46,093 nucleotides of DNA from positions 1-46,093 of the forward strand of contig CAKZGI010000332.1 of assembly GCA_936914905.1 (NCBI GenBank), read 5' to 3'. Source of the stretch: an uncultured Trichormus sp. GTDB lineage: Bacteria; Cyanobacteriota; Cyanobacteriia; Cyanobacteriales; Nostocaceae. Shown here piece after piece: positions 15,167 to 23,692 of this stretch. The position numbers were made by a program, and so were the translations under genes. Each line of letters starts with the position of its first letter. Positions within the stretch are counted from its first letter, which is position 1. Under the pieces are notes generated by a model that saw only the letters and a list, made by a program, of their open reading frames with translations, was not told where the DNA came from and made no database searches.

Positions 15167-16342
15167 ATGCTTGATTTGAGAAAATTAGTAGGGCAAATGC
15201 AGGGTTTAAGTCAACATTTGACTTTAGAAGCTGCTACGAGTCGTCAGCGTTTGGAGTTGGCACAGGAAAATTTAAAACAAGCGTTTGAGTGTCAACAAGA
15301 GTTAATTGAACGTCAAGAAAAATGGCGCGATCGCATTCTCTTTGCTAATGCTACACCGATTGAACCTCTACAAACTTATATTGATATTCCCATCCCTCCC
15401 AAAGTTCACACTGTCATTTCTACCGATGGTTCGCAAATTGCTCCTAATCATCATGAAATTGCGTATTGTTACCTATTAAATATCGGTAGGGTTATTTTAC
15501 ATTATGGTCAAAATCGCCACCCTCTTCTAGATAGTTTACCGGAAGTTTTTTATCGTCCTGAAGATTTGTATGTGTCCCGTCAATGGGGCATTAGAACTGA
15601 AGAATGGATGGGTTATCGTCGTACTGCTTCGGAAATCACAGTGTTGGCAGAATTAGCTTGCAGTGCCAACACTGAAGCACCAGCTTTAGCGATGATAGAT
15701 GGTTCGTTAATATACTGGTTTCTAGATAAATTACCGATGGATGCACGCGATCACATTTTACCCCCTATTCTCGAAGCTTGGCAACAAATGCGAAAAGCTC
15801 AAATTCCCATCATGGGTTATCTTAGCGCCTCCCGCAACATCGAAGCCATGAACTTTTTACGGTTTTTAGCCTGTCCCCATCCAGTCCCAGACTGTATCAG
15901 TTATTGCCCTAATCAACTAGAATATGTGCCCTGTAAAATATTTGAATCTTTGCGAGATACATCCTTATGGGCAACCCAACTCCAACCCGGACAACGCAGT
16001 CCCTTATGGCGCAGTAATGCCCAAATTTTAGAATTATACAGCGACCAAATCATTTATTTTTGTTACGTTCATGTTGGTACGGAAATTGCCCGGATTGAAG
16101 TTCCGGCTTGGGTAGCTGAAAATTCAGCCATGTTTAACGAAGCACTAGGCTTAATGCTGGCACAAGTGCAGAAAGGATACGGCTATCCTGTGGCAATTGC
16201 GGAGGCACATAACCAGGCAGTCGTTAGAGGTGGCGATAGAAGCCATTTCTTTGCCCTTTTAGAAAGAGAAATGATCAAAGCTGGTATAAAAAACGTAGGA
16301 ACTTCCTATAAAGAAGCCAGGAAAAGGGGAAGTATTCCTTAA
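15167..16342 (+). CDS. NurA-domain protein (DNA repair nuclease family)
   Basis: A 391-residue protein with a NurA domain, an RNase H-like 5'-3' nuclease fold. The acidic metal-binding positions are visible in VISTDGSQIAPN (near 87-98) and ALAMIDGSLIYWFLD (near 178-192). The N-terminus is helical and Gln/Glu-rich (about 10-60), probably a coiled coil. In archaea NurA works with the HerA helicase at DNA ends; cyanobacterial members usually stand without HerA, as here, and their role is not settled. It starts at ATG 15167; short tandem repeats lie upstream. The C-terminal part (AIAEAHNQAVVRGGDRSHFFALLEREM) is typical of the cyanobacterial group. Confidence 0.75.
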   Translation: MLDLRKLVGQMQGLSQHLTLEAATSRQRLELAQENLKQAFECQQELIERQEKWRDRILFANATPIEPLQTYIDIPIPPKVHTVISTDGSQIAPNHHEIAYCYLLNIGRVILHYGQNRHPLLDSLPEVFYRPEDLYVSRQWGIRTEEWMGYRRTASEITVLAELACSANTEAPALAMIDGSLIYWFLDKLPMDARDHILPPILEAWQQMRKAQIPIMGYLSASRNIEAMNFLRFLACPHPVPDCISYCPNQLEYVPCKIFESLRDTSLWATQLQPGQRSPLWRSNAQILELYSDQIIYFCYVHVGTEIARIEVPAWVAENSAMFNEALGLMLAQVQKGYGYPVAIAEAHNQAVVRGGDRSHFFALLEREMIKAGIKNVGTSYKEARKRGSIP

Positions 16343-16494
16343 TTATACAATTTTGGATTTTAGATTTGGGATTGTAAAAGACTTACTGCTAATTGCTTTT
16401 AGCTTTCCATTAGGTATTAGGATAATTAAAGCTGAGTACCAAAGGTAGCTTCCCTAAGTTTGGTATGATCATAAATCTACTTAGATAAATCAAT

Positions 16495-17396
16495 ATGCCG
16501 AAATTTCTCACATCAATGATCACAATAGTAGTTTTGGGTGGATTATTATTAATATCTCAACAGGTTTTTGCACAAACTTGGATACCTGTCCGTGCTGGAA
16601 TTCCCTTTGGTATTAGTGGGATAGCTTTGATGAACCAGCAAAGCGATAAACTAGATTTTTCAACTGTCCATGATAACAAACAACCAAATCAAGGCCGTTT
16701 AGCAATTATTAGTCTTCAAGGTGAAAATCAACCTGAATATTTACTCTTAAATTGGCCAAATAAAAAACTACCTACAGATTTAGAGGCATTAAAGTCCATT
16801 ACAGATACCAAAAATTATGACTTCATTGCTGTCAATAGTCATGGTAAAGCTTCTAATTTTCAATTAGACTCTAACAAGGAAAGTCTTTCTATTCTCAAAG
16901 AATTTGATTTACCAGCAATTACCAAAGATAGCAATTTTGAATCTTCCTGTTTACAAAAAATTGATAATCAATTAATTAGAATTTAGGGACATCGTGGAGA
17001 AAGAGAAGAACCAGCAAAAATTGATTGGGGAAAGTTAATTTTAACTAAATATCAAATCACTAACATATATTCAGCTACTTTTAAAGTACCATATCCTGGT
17101 GGTAACGTTCGCCATATTTCTGATCCGAGAATAGATAATGCTGGAATTGTTTATATTACCTCAGCAAATGATCCAGGAAATGACGGACCATTTCAGTCTC
17201 CTATTTATGTTCCAGGTTATTTAGGATTTTATAGTAAAAAAATAGAATGGCGACCAAATCAGCAACTTTTCTCTACTTATCGGGTAAATATCATAAAATT
17301 GAAGGTTTAGAAATTAAACCTGGTGCAGCACGAGGAATAATAGTAGGGACAGATGATGAAAATATGGGTGCTTCTGTTTATATGATAGGTGAATAA
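16495..17396 (+). pseudogene. Secreted hypothetical protein, broken by a stop and a frameshift
   Basis: It starts with a signal peptide (MPKFLTSMITIVVLGG..., cleavage after VFAQ near residue 27). The frame stops at TAG 16984-16986 but continues unshifted (GHRGEREEPAKIDWGKLILT, VPYPGGNVRHISDPRID) until about 17280. There the frame changes and the last part reads GKYHKIEGLEIKPGAARG... to TAA at 17394-17396. CAG to TAG is the simplest origin of the stop. Function unknown; the secreted part has repeated beta-like segments. I do not recognise a named family. Confidence 0.75.
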
Positions 17397-17449
17397 ATAT
17401 AGGGTGTGTTAGGACGAAAGTCCGTAATGTACCGTAACCTAAGAATAAT

Positions 17450-17476
17450 GGTGGGTTAAGCTATTGCTAACCCACC
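17450..17476 (-). terminator. Hairpin after ychF
   Basis: GGTGGGTTA (17450-17458) pairs with TAACCCACC (17468-17476) around a 9-base loop, 14 bases past the ychF stop codon. This is a recurrent Nostoc palindrome, so it may be a repeat used as a transcript end. Confidence 0.45.
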
Positions 17477-17490
17477 CTACTGACTGCTTA

Positions 17491-18582
17491 CTACACATTA
17501 AATCTGAATAATATCACATCTCCTTCCTGCACAACATACTCCTTACCTTCACTTCTTACCAAACCTTTTTCCTTAGCACCATTCATCGAACCATGAGTTA
17601 CCAAATCATTATAAGCAATGGTTTCTGCACGAATAAAACCCCGTTCAAAATCAGAGTGAATGACACCTGCTGCTTGAGGTGCAGACATTCCTGCATTAAT
17701 TGTCCAAGCGCGGGTTTCTTGAGGACCACAAGTGAAATATGTCCGCAAACCTAAAAGCGCGTAAGTTGCACGAATTAAAGATTTTAAACCACCTTCTTTG
17801 ACACCCAAAGATTCGAGAAAATCAGCTTTATCTTCTTCTGGTAATTCAACTAATTCTGCTTCTACTTGTGCAGAAACAATCACAACTTGGGCATTTTCAC
17901 CAGATGCAACTTGTCGCACTTCTTCAACAAAATCATTACCTGTTTCTAAATCATCTTCGGAAACATTAGCAGCATAGATGATTGGTTTATTTGTGAGTAC
18001 TCCTAAGCCTTTAATAATTGCGGCTTCTTCTTCATTTAAACTCACTTGACGGACAGATTTACCTTCATTTAAAGCAGCAGCTAATTTTTCCAGCACAGTG
18101 ATTTCAAATTGTGCATCTTTGCTGGTGCGTGCTTGTTTGCGAGTTCTGTCAATGCGTTTTTCAATTTGCGCTAAATCTGATAAACCAAGTTCTAAATTAA
18201 TGATTTCAATATCTCGCGCTGGGTCTACAGAACCGGCAACGTGAATAATATCATCATTTTCAAAACAACGCACAACATGAACTATTGCATCAACTTCCCG
18301 AATGTGGGATAAAAATTGATTACCTAGTCCTTCTCCTTGACTTGCACCTTTCACCAAACCGGCGATATCTACAAACTCAACACGAGCAGGTCTAATTTGT
18401 TTAGAAGTAGCAATTTTTGCAAGAACGTTTAATCGGTCATCTGGTACTGAGACAATGCCAACATTGGGTTCAATGGTGCAGAATGGGAAATTAGCTGCTT
18501 CGGCTTTAGCATTAGCAACGACAGCGTTAAATAAGGTTGATTTTCCGACGTTGGGAAGTCCGACTATTCCGGCTCTTAGCAT
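17491..18582 (-). CDS. ychF: Redox-regulated ATPase / GTPase YchF (Obg family)
   Basis: A 363-residue translation-associated P-loop ATPase that binds ribosomes. The Walker A motif GLPNVGKS opens the protein (8-15); the G3-like DIAGLVKGASQGEGLGN follows, and the non-canonical G4 (NVSE in place of NKxD) explains why family members prefer ATP. A coiled-coil insertion spans about 130-200, and the C-terminal TGS domain (TYFTCGPQETRAWTINAGMSAPQAAGVIHSDFERGFIRAE) is complete. Normal family length. It is transcribed alone, with a possible proline-rich reading frame upstream on the same strand. Confidence 0.93.
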   Translation of the reverse strand: MLRAGIVGLPNVGKSTLFNAVVANAKAEAANFPFCTIEPNVGIVSVPDDRLNVLAKIATSKQIRPARVEFVDIAGLVKGASQGEGLGNQFLSHIREVDAIVHVVRCFENDDIIHVAGSVDPARDIEIINLELGLSDLAQIEKRIDRTRKQARTSKDAQFEITVLEKLAAALNEGKSVRQVSLNEEEAAIIKGLGVLTNKPIIYAANVSEDDLETGNDFVEEVRQVASGENAQVVIVSAQVEAELVELPEEDKADFLESLGVKEGGLKSLIRATYALLGLRTYFTCGPQETRAWTINAGMSAPQAAGVIHSDFERGFIRAETIAYNDLVTHGSMNGAKEKGLVRSEGKEYVVQEGDVILFRFNV

Positions 18583-18621
18583 TATAGATTTTTAGATGTT
18601 GATTGCAATTATAAGGATAAT

Positions 18622-18891
18622 TCAAACAGGTTTAGGAATGGTTTGGGGAATTGGACCTGTTACTGTTTGCGGAATTGGACTGGGAACTGTTTCTGTTACT
18701 GGTTCTGGAAATGGTGGAGGAATGGTTGGTTCTGGTGGAGGTTCGGGAATGGGTAGGGGGTTAGGTTGAGGAGTTGGTATTTGCGGTTCAGGTATGGAGA
18801 TGGAGATAGCGGTGGGATAAAGCATGGTAAGTTTTGCATGATCCGACTTTCCCAAGCTAGATGATAACTTAAACGGCTCACATCTTCCCAA
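18622..18891 (-). CDS. Possible proline-rich protein, uncertain
   Basis: An open frame of 89 codons whose second half is a regular Pro-Glu/Pro-Thr repeat (IPEPQIPTPQPNP, VPSPIPQTVTGPIPQT), like periplasmic spacer regions. The first part of this frame (MGRCEPFKLSSSLG) looks non-coding, whereas a neighbouring frame of the same strand reads ISIWEDVSRLSYHLAWESRI upstream of it. A real gene with a frameshift near 18800 is therefore possible. It sits 39 bases upstream of the ychF start, on the same strand. No ribosome site is evident and I do not recognise a family. Confidence 0.3.
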   Translation of the reverse strand: MGRCEPFKLSSSLGKSDHAKLTMLYPTAISISIPEPQIPTPQPNPLPIPEPPPEPTIPPPFPEPVTETVPSPIPQTVTGPIPQTIPKPV

Positions 18892-18908
18892 ATGCTTATA
18901 CCTAAATC

Positions 18909-19229
18909 CTAGCGATCACGATTTTCCCACAATTCTAATAAACCAACTGTACCGACAAAAAATGTATATGTTCCATATTTGAGGGGGTGCTGATCTTGAG
19001 AAGGTGCATAAAAAGCGACAATTATTCCTTCGACAAAATGCGCTGAGAGTGCAATATGAGCAATTATCAAAGCGGGAGTGAATATACTTGGTAGTTGGCT
19101 GTTAGTTGTTACTGTTTGGATATTCCATATTTCTAAGCCAATTGCACTGGTGATCAGGGGTATGGATATAAGTTTGATGATGGTGAATAATTTCTTTTTT
19201 ATATCTTTTAAGTTCATGTTGTTGATCAT
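18909..19229 (-). CDS. Small membrane protein of unknown function
   Basis: A 106-residue protein with three likely membrane helices (about 14-36, 50-72, 84-100; FTIIKLISIPLITSAIGLEI, IFTPALIIAHIALSAHFVEG, YGTYTFFVGTVGLLELW). The start may be the second Met (19217). It follows the HicB-like gene within a few bases, so the two may share a transcript. I do not recognise a named family. Confidence 0.55.
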   Translation of the reverse strand: MINNMNLKDIKKKLFTIIKLISIPLITSAIGLEIWNIQTVTTNSQLPSIFTPALIIAHIALSAHFVEGIIVAFYAPSQDQHPLKYGTYTFFVGTVGLLELWENRDR

Positions 19230-19414
19230 TATGTTGAATAACGAATGATTTTAGGACTTTTTTCTTCACCGTGAAAATGACAGTGAACAGCATCAGGAAT
19301 CATGACTGGCAGTGTTTCCATATCATCAGCTTGAGTAAAAATTGGTTGGCCTAATGCTGAAGCTATATAGCCACCATCTGGATCATCTTCAACGAGAAAT
19401 ACAATTTCAATCAT
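19229..19414 (-). CDS. HicB-like antitoxin-family protein (short)
   Basis: Sixty-one residues starting MIEIVFLVEDDPDGGYIASA, which matches the small cyanobacterial HicB-like family often misannotated as a 2-oxoisovalerate dehydrogenase subunit. HicB proteins have a partial RNase H-like fold and neutralise HicA toxins. I chose ATG 19414 because the family begins with MIEIVFLVE; the frame is open further upstream but with no family similarity. The C-terminus (AVHCHFHGEEKSPKIIRYST) ends about where homologs continue with a longer tail, so it may be truncated. No HicA toxin gene is visible nearby. A second, broken HicB-like frame lies 22 bases upstream. Confidence 0.65.
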   Translation of the reverse strand: MIEIVFLVEDDPDGGYIASALGQPIFTQADDMETLPVMIPDAVHCHFHGEEKSPKIIRYST

Positions 19415-19436
19415 CGGGATATTTCTAAGGTTGAAA

Positions 19437-19624
19437 TTATTGTATAGCAGTAATAGCGATAGCACTAGGAGCTAACTTAATTAAATCTGGCTGTAAATAC
19501 AGTTGAATAGCTTCTTTAATATTTTCCAAAGCTTCTTCTTGAGTGTCACCAGTTAAAGTACAACCTGGTAATTCTGGACACTATATAGCCCAATCACCTG
19601 TTTCTGGATCTGAAATTCTTGTTT
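19437..19624 (-). pseudogene. HicB-family antitoxin remnant
   Basis: The minus strand reads RISDPETGDWAI, a TAG stop, then CPELPGCTLTGDTQEEALEN IKEAIQLYLQ and on to a TAA at 19437-19439. The ELPGC...TGDTQEEALENIKEAI pattern is the core of the HicB antitoxin fold. The N-terminus is missing (a stop codon lies just before RIS) and one internal stop interrupts the core, so this is a pseudogene. It stands directly upstream of the intact HicB-like gene; together they look like a decayed antitoxin array with no toxin. Confidence 0.7.
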
Positions 19625-19713
19625 AGTGAATAAGCTATATAGTCATAAAAGCAACTCTTCCACTGTATCATCTGAATTAGCAAAAATAGCTTGAATAGGT
19701 TGAAAAATTGACA

Positions 19714-19728
19714 GTCTACTAAGTAGAC
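19714..19728. promoter_or_regulatory. Perfect 15-base palindrome, possible operator
   Basis: GTCTACT-A-AGTAGAC lies in the divergent region between the HicB-like genes (minus) and the decarboxylase-family gene (plus). Symmetric sites of this size are typical of homodimeric repressors, including antitoxins. Only the symmetry is observed. Confidence 0.3.
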
Positions 19729-19754
19729 AGTAGTAACTAAAGTGACACTATAGT

Positions 19755-19816
19755 ATATCTCTAAGTCAAAAGCTTATCAAATATAATATCTCTAAGTCAA
19801 AAGCTTATCAAATATA
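19755..19816 (+). repeat. 31-bp perfect tandem repeat upstream of the decarboxylase gene
   Basis: Two identical 31-bp units (19755-19785, 19786-19816), each with ATATCTCTAAGTCAAAAGCT at its start, end 20 bases before the ATG at 19837. They occupy the place where the promoter of that gene should lie, so the duplication may double a regulatory site. Confidence 0.85.
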
Positions 19817-19836
19817 AACGCTTTCTTTCCGCAAAA

Positions 19837-21303
19837 ATGCTCAATCAAAACCAAACCCCCCTCATAGATGCCTTAAAAGTCTCTATCTCTCGTGCCCACG
19901 CACCATTCTACACCCCAGGACATAAACGCGGTGCGGGAATTTCGCCTATTTTAACCGATTTACTAGGTAAAGAAGTTTTCCGTGCTGATTTAACAGAACT
20001 CGCAGAATTAGATCATCTCTTCACACCTGAAAGCGCAATTTTAGCAGCACAAGAATTAGCAGCAGTGGCTTTTGGTGCGGAAAAAACGTGGTTTTTAGTT
20101 AATGGTTCTACTTGTGGAATTGAAGCTGCAATTCTCGCCACTTGCGGTATGAACGATAAAATTATCCTGCCGCGAAATGTGCATTTTTCGGTAATTTCTG
20201 GATTAATTCTTTCTGGTGCAATTCCTACTTTTATAAATCCTGAATATGATCAAGATTTAGATTTTGCTCACAGCATTACACCGGAAGCTGTAAAAACAGC
20301 ATTAGCAAAATATCCTGATGCAAAAGCAGTTCTGACTGTTTATCCCACTTATTACGGTGTTTGTGGAGATTTGAGTGCGATCGCACAAATTACCCATCAA
20401 AATCACATTCCCCTCATTGTTGATGAAGCACATGGCGCACATTTCGCTTTTCATCCTCATTTACCCATATCAGCTTTAACCGCAGGTGCAGATTTAACTA
20501 TACAATCTATTCACAAAACCTTGGGTGCAATGACACAGGCATCAATGTTGCACATCCAAGGCAATAGAATTGATATTGATAGATTAAATAAATCCTTACA
20601 ATTAGTTCAATCTACAAGTCCCAGCTTTATTCTTTTAGCTTCCCTTGATGCCGCACGTCAACAAATGGCTATCAATGGGGAATTGTTGATGTCTCAAACT
20701 TTGCAATTAGCTGAAGCAGCAAGAAGTAAAATTAGCCAAATTCCTGGTTTATCAGTTTTAGATATCCCCCCAACCCCCCTAAGAAAGGGGGGCTTTGTGG
20801 ATTTAGATCAAACACGTTTAACTATTAATATTTCTGAATTAGGTTTAACAGGGTTTGAAGCTGAAGAAATTCTCAATCAAATGGGTGTTACCTCAGAATT
20901 TTCATGCCTACAAAATATGACGTTTATTATTAGTTTGGGTAATATTTGGACAGATATAGATGCATTAGTACAAGGATTAGAAAATTTGACTCGGATACCA
21001 CAATTGACAAGTAAGTACAAATTATGTAGATATTCAAATGATGCTATTATTAGCCATAATATATGCATTTCTCCCCGTGAGGCTTTTTTTGCTAACAGTG
21101 AAATATTGCCTTTGGAGAAAACGGAAGAAAGAATTTGTGCAGAAATTGTTTGCCCATATCCTCCAGGAATTCCTGTATTAATGCCGGGAGAAATCATTAC
21201 AAAATCGGCTTTAGAATATCTGCTACAAATTCAGTCTTTGGGAGGATTTATTACTGGTTGTATGGATACAAGCCTCCGTAGCATAAAGGTCATCAAAACC
21301 TAG
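19837..21303 (+). CDS. Aminotransferase class I/II-fold Orn/Lys/Arg decarboxylase-family protein
   Basis: A 488-residue PLP enzyme of the group-III (prokaryotic Orn/Lys/Arg) decarboxylase fold, cytoplasmic. Visible landmarks are the N-terminal FYTPGHKRGAG, FLVNGSTCGIEAAILA (cofactor phosphate binding), DEAHGAHFAFHP, and the PLP lysine in SIHKTLGAMTQAS. The C-terminal domain has ICPYPPGIPVLMPGE-like sequence (VCPYPPGIPVLMPGEIIT). The likely reaction is arginine or lysine decarboxylation to a polyamine precursor, but the substrate is not proven. Around residues 308-320 the sequence DIPPTPLRKGGF is encoded by a REP-like palindrome (20774-20792) that seems to have been inserted in frame. The start ATG 19837 follows a 31-bp tandem repeat. 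Confidence 0.85.
   Translation: MLNQNQTPLIDALKVSISRAHAPFYTPGHKRGAGISPILTDLLGKEVFRADLTELAELDHLFTPESAILAAQELAAVAFGAEKTWFLVNGSTCGIEAAILATCGMNDKIILPRNVHFSVISGLILSGAIPTFINPEYDQDLDFAHSITPEAVKTALAKYPDAKAVLTVYPTYYGVCGDLSAIAQITHQNHIPLIVDEAHGAHFAFHPHLPISALTAGADLTIQSIHKTLGAMTQASMLHIQGNRIDIDRLNKSLQLVQSTSPSFILLASLDAARQQMAINGELLMSQTLQLAEAARSKISQIPGLSVLDIPPTPLRKGGFVDLDQTRLTINISELGLTGFEAEEILNQMGVTSEFSCLQNMTFIISLGNIWTDIDALVQGLENLTRIPQLTSKYKLCRYSNDAIISHNICISPREAFFANSEILPLEKTEERICAEIVCPYPPGIPVLMPGEIITKSALEYLLQIQSLGGFITGCMDTSLRSIKVIKT
20774..20792. repeat. REP-like palindrome inside a coding sequence
   Basis: CCCCCC-T-AAGAA-A-GGGGGG forms a 7-bp GC-rich hairpin. The same C-run/AAGAAA/G-run repeat is common between genes in Nostocales; here it is translated as PPTPLRKGG without breaking the frame. 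See also the related palindrome near 24801-24838. Confidence 0.7.
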
Positions 21304-21497
21304 GTTCTAATTGATCTAGATAATGTAAGTTGCTAATTAGCAGTATAGCTTACTCGACGTTCCGCTATCAAGAGGTAATGGTTCGCTCACCAAAAGGCAA
21401 CAGACAAGTATTAAGTTTTTCCCTTACATCCTGAGACTTTTTTAACTAGCAACTTGAGTTAGATATGGAAATCACACATTCTTGGAAAGCAAAATTT

Positions 21498-22007
21498 ATG
21501 AAGATAAAATTTTTAATCTCAGTGGTGCTAATTTCACTTATAACAGATGTAAGTTTAACAACTTTGGCTCAAACTCCAGTTCAAGCTCCTATTCATCGAA
21601 ATGAACTTGCTGCTAATCCTAAAGAGAGCGAAAAAATTAATAATATCGAAAAATTATTAGAAATTACAGGCGCAAGAAATATGACTCAACAGATATTAAC
21701 TCAAATGTTGAATTCAATCAAATCTGAAGAGCCTCAAGTACCAACTAAGTTCTGGGATACTTTTGCTGCTGAACTCAACCCAGATGAGATGATCAATGAA
21801 TATATTCCTCTATATGATAAATATTTTACCAATGAAGAAATCAAAGAAATTATTGGTTTTTATGAAACACCAATAGGACAAAAAACTTCGGCTGTAACTC
21901 CTCAAATTACTTAAGATTCTACAGCAATTGGGAACAGATATGGCGGATCTGCTGCCCAAAGAGCCTTAGAAAAATTAAAATCTGAAGGATATATTCACAA
22001 TCTTTAA
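21498..22007 (+). pseudogene. DUF2059 secreted protein with one nonsense codon
   Basis: A secreted protein with a signal peptide (MKIKFLISVVLISLIT..., cleavage near LAQT) and a DUF2059 domain (EKINNIEKLLEITGARNMTQ, IPLYDKYFTNEEIKEIIGFY, YETPIGQKTSAVTPQI). A TAA at 21912-21914 stops it, but the same frame goes on with DSTAIGNRYGGSAAQRALEKL to TAA at 22005-22007. In homologs this position is usually Gln (CAA to TAA). I prefer ATG 21498 over 21465, because the signal peptide then starts normally behind GGAAAGC. The lost tail is only about 30 residues, so residual function is possible. Function of the family is unknown. Confidence 0.75.
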
Positions 22008-22312
22008 ATCATAAACAAAAATAATCAAATAAAAGGGTGGAAATTCCAGTGGTATATAAATTTGTACCTCATTTACCTGCAATATGCTATAAGTTATCAG
22101 ATATAAGCCATCAGCTAATATAGGAGTCCTATTTGAGTTTTGATACCTTGCGTGGCGTAGCCATACGGAATTCAGTACAAGTGAATCCTCTAAAACCCTT
22201 TTGCCTATTGCCTTTTGCCTGCCTACATAAGTAAATATAGCTTACGCCACCCTGAGCTACCAGTAATCAAATCGGATTCCGATATTACAGTGTACTGATA
22301 ACTGATAACTGT
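22008..22312. other. Intergenic region with short dispersed repeats
   Basis: I see no gene in these 305 bases. It holds a GCGTGGCGTAGCC dispersed word (22151-22163), a GCCTATTGCCTTTTGCCT heptamer-like tract (22203-22220) and two copies of TGATAAC before the trpC stop codon. Confidence 0.6.
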
Positions 22313-23188
22313 TTAAACTGCTTTTTTCACCAGGTCTTTGTAAACAGGGACATTGGGTTTAATGAGACTACGCACAGCTTCCTCTAAATTTTCTTGTTGC
22401 AGTAAAGAATCTCCCATTAAAACTGCATTCACACCAGCATCAGCCATGAGAGATAAATGATCAGATGTCTCAATTCCTGACTCACTAACAACCAAAATCC
22501 CTAAATTTTGTAGATGTGATCGCCTAGCTGCCATTAATTGCTGAGTTGTACTAAGATTGACACTAAAATCTTCTAAACTGCGGTTATTAATTGAGATAAT
22601 GCGAACATCGTCTAACTTGAGTACACGATCTAATTCAGTCAAGTTATGGGCTTCCAAAATAGCATTCATTCCCAAGTAATGAATCACCCGCAAAAAATTA
22701 TTGATTTCCTGATCTGTAAGAATAGCAGCGATTAATAATACCGCATCTGCACCTGCTGATCTTGCTAAATAAATTTGGCAAGGATCAAGAATAAAATCTT
22801 TGCATAACAGAGGTAACGTTATCCGATGCCGGATAGTACGCAAATGGTCAAAACCCCCCTGAAAAAACTTTTGGTCAGTAACAACAGATATACAAGTCGC
22901 TCCACCACGTTCATAAGACTTAGCCATCGCTAATGGATCAAAATCTAGACTAATTATATCTTGATGAGGTAGCGATCTTTTCACCTCTGTAATCAAGCCA
23001 GGTTTGTGAAGACTCTGCTGCAAAGCACTAAAGAAATCTCGTACAGTGGGAGCAGCAGTTAATTGACGTTGTAAAGACGCAAAAGACATTTCTTGCTGCA
23101 TTTGTGCCACTTCCAGCTTTTTTTGCCATACAATCTCTCTGAGTATGGGTTGCAGCCGACTATTATAAATAGTACTAGGGTAAATCAT
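22313..23188 (-). CDS. trpC: Indole-3-glycerol phosphate synthase, possibly a diverged paralogue
   Basis: A 291-residue TIM-barrel enzyme that closes the indole ring in tryptophan synthesis. Readable catalytic landmarks are EVKRSLPH (catalytic Glu-Val-Lys), LLCKDFILDPCQIYLARSAGADAVLLIAA (catalytic Lys in CKDF), EAHNLTELDRVL, INNRSLEDFSVNL and VSESGIETSDHL. The first motif is normally EVKxxSPS; here the conserved Ser-Pro-Ser is Leu-Pro-His, so the active-site loop differs. Nostocales genomes carry more than one trpC-like gene, some in secondary pathways (scytonemin-type clusters), and this one stands alone. So it could be either the housekeeping gene or a diverged paralogue. The start ATG 23188 is the only good one. 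Confidence 0.8.
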   Translation of the reverse strand: MIYPSTIYNSRLQPILREIVWQKKLEVAQMQQEMSFASLQRQLTAAPTVRDFFSALQQSLHKPGLITEVKRSLPHQDIISLDFDPLAMAKSYERGGATCISVVTDQKFFQGGFDHLRTIRHRITLPLLCKDFILDPCQIYLARSAGADAVLLIAAILTDQEINNFLRVIHYLGMNAILEAHNLTELDRVLKLDDVRIISINNRSLEDFSVNLSTTQQLMAARRSHLQNLGILVVSESGIETSDHLSLMADAGVNAVLMGDSLLQQENLEEAVRSLIKPNVPVYKDLVKKAV

Positions 23189-23404
23189 GATGAGAAGGGA
23201 TTAACGACTAAAAATTAATACTCATTGAAAAAAAAGAAATGCACAGATAGATACAGCAGATTGCAGATTAATGAGGTACAGAATATAAATTGAAACCTAG
23301 ACAGCAAGAGAGTTTGACTCCAGACTCCAGACTCCTGCTATAGCACCCCTCCCAACAAAAGGATGACAAATAGGTAGAGTGGGGTACACCAACCTTTTTT
23401 GAAG

Positions 23405-23692
23405 TGATATAGCAGGGAACAGAGAACTCTTCAGGAGTATCCCAACTTTGCAAAAACATCGCAAATTGTCATTCTGTATCCCTTCAGGTATGGCCAACGC
23501 CACGCGTGAACGTGCAGCGTGCCGGAGGGATTGCGTAACGGGATGAAGCGTATGCCTGTAAACTTACACATTTGGGATGCACCCGAAATCTTCACAGGAC
23601 TGAAAGTCTTTTGGTGTTTGATAACGCAGCATAACGTTAGCCATGTTTTATGATTACTGTATGTTCTCACATACCTAGCAACTGCTATATCA
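23405..23692. mobile_element. Possible 288-bp non-autonomous element with TGATATAGCAG ends
   Basis: TGATATAGCAG (23405-23415) and CTGCTATATCA (23682-23692) are perfect 11-bp inverted ends. The interior is open on the minus strand (23431-23670), but that translation resembles repeat sequence rather than a known protein. It lies immediately downstream of the hetP-family gene and overlaps its last codon by 3 bases. Confidence 0.4.

Noticed and set aside
23431-23670. 79-codon minus-strand frame in the 23405-23692 element
   Set aside because: Translation resembles the dispersed CACGCGTGGCGTTGGCC repeat rather than a protein; no start support.
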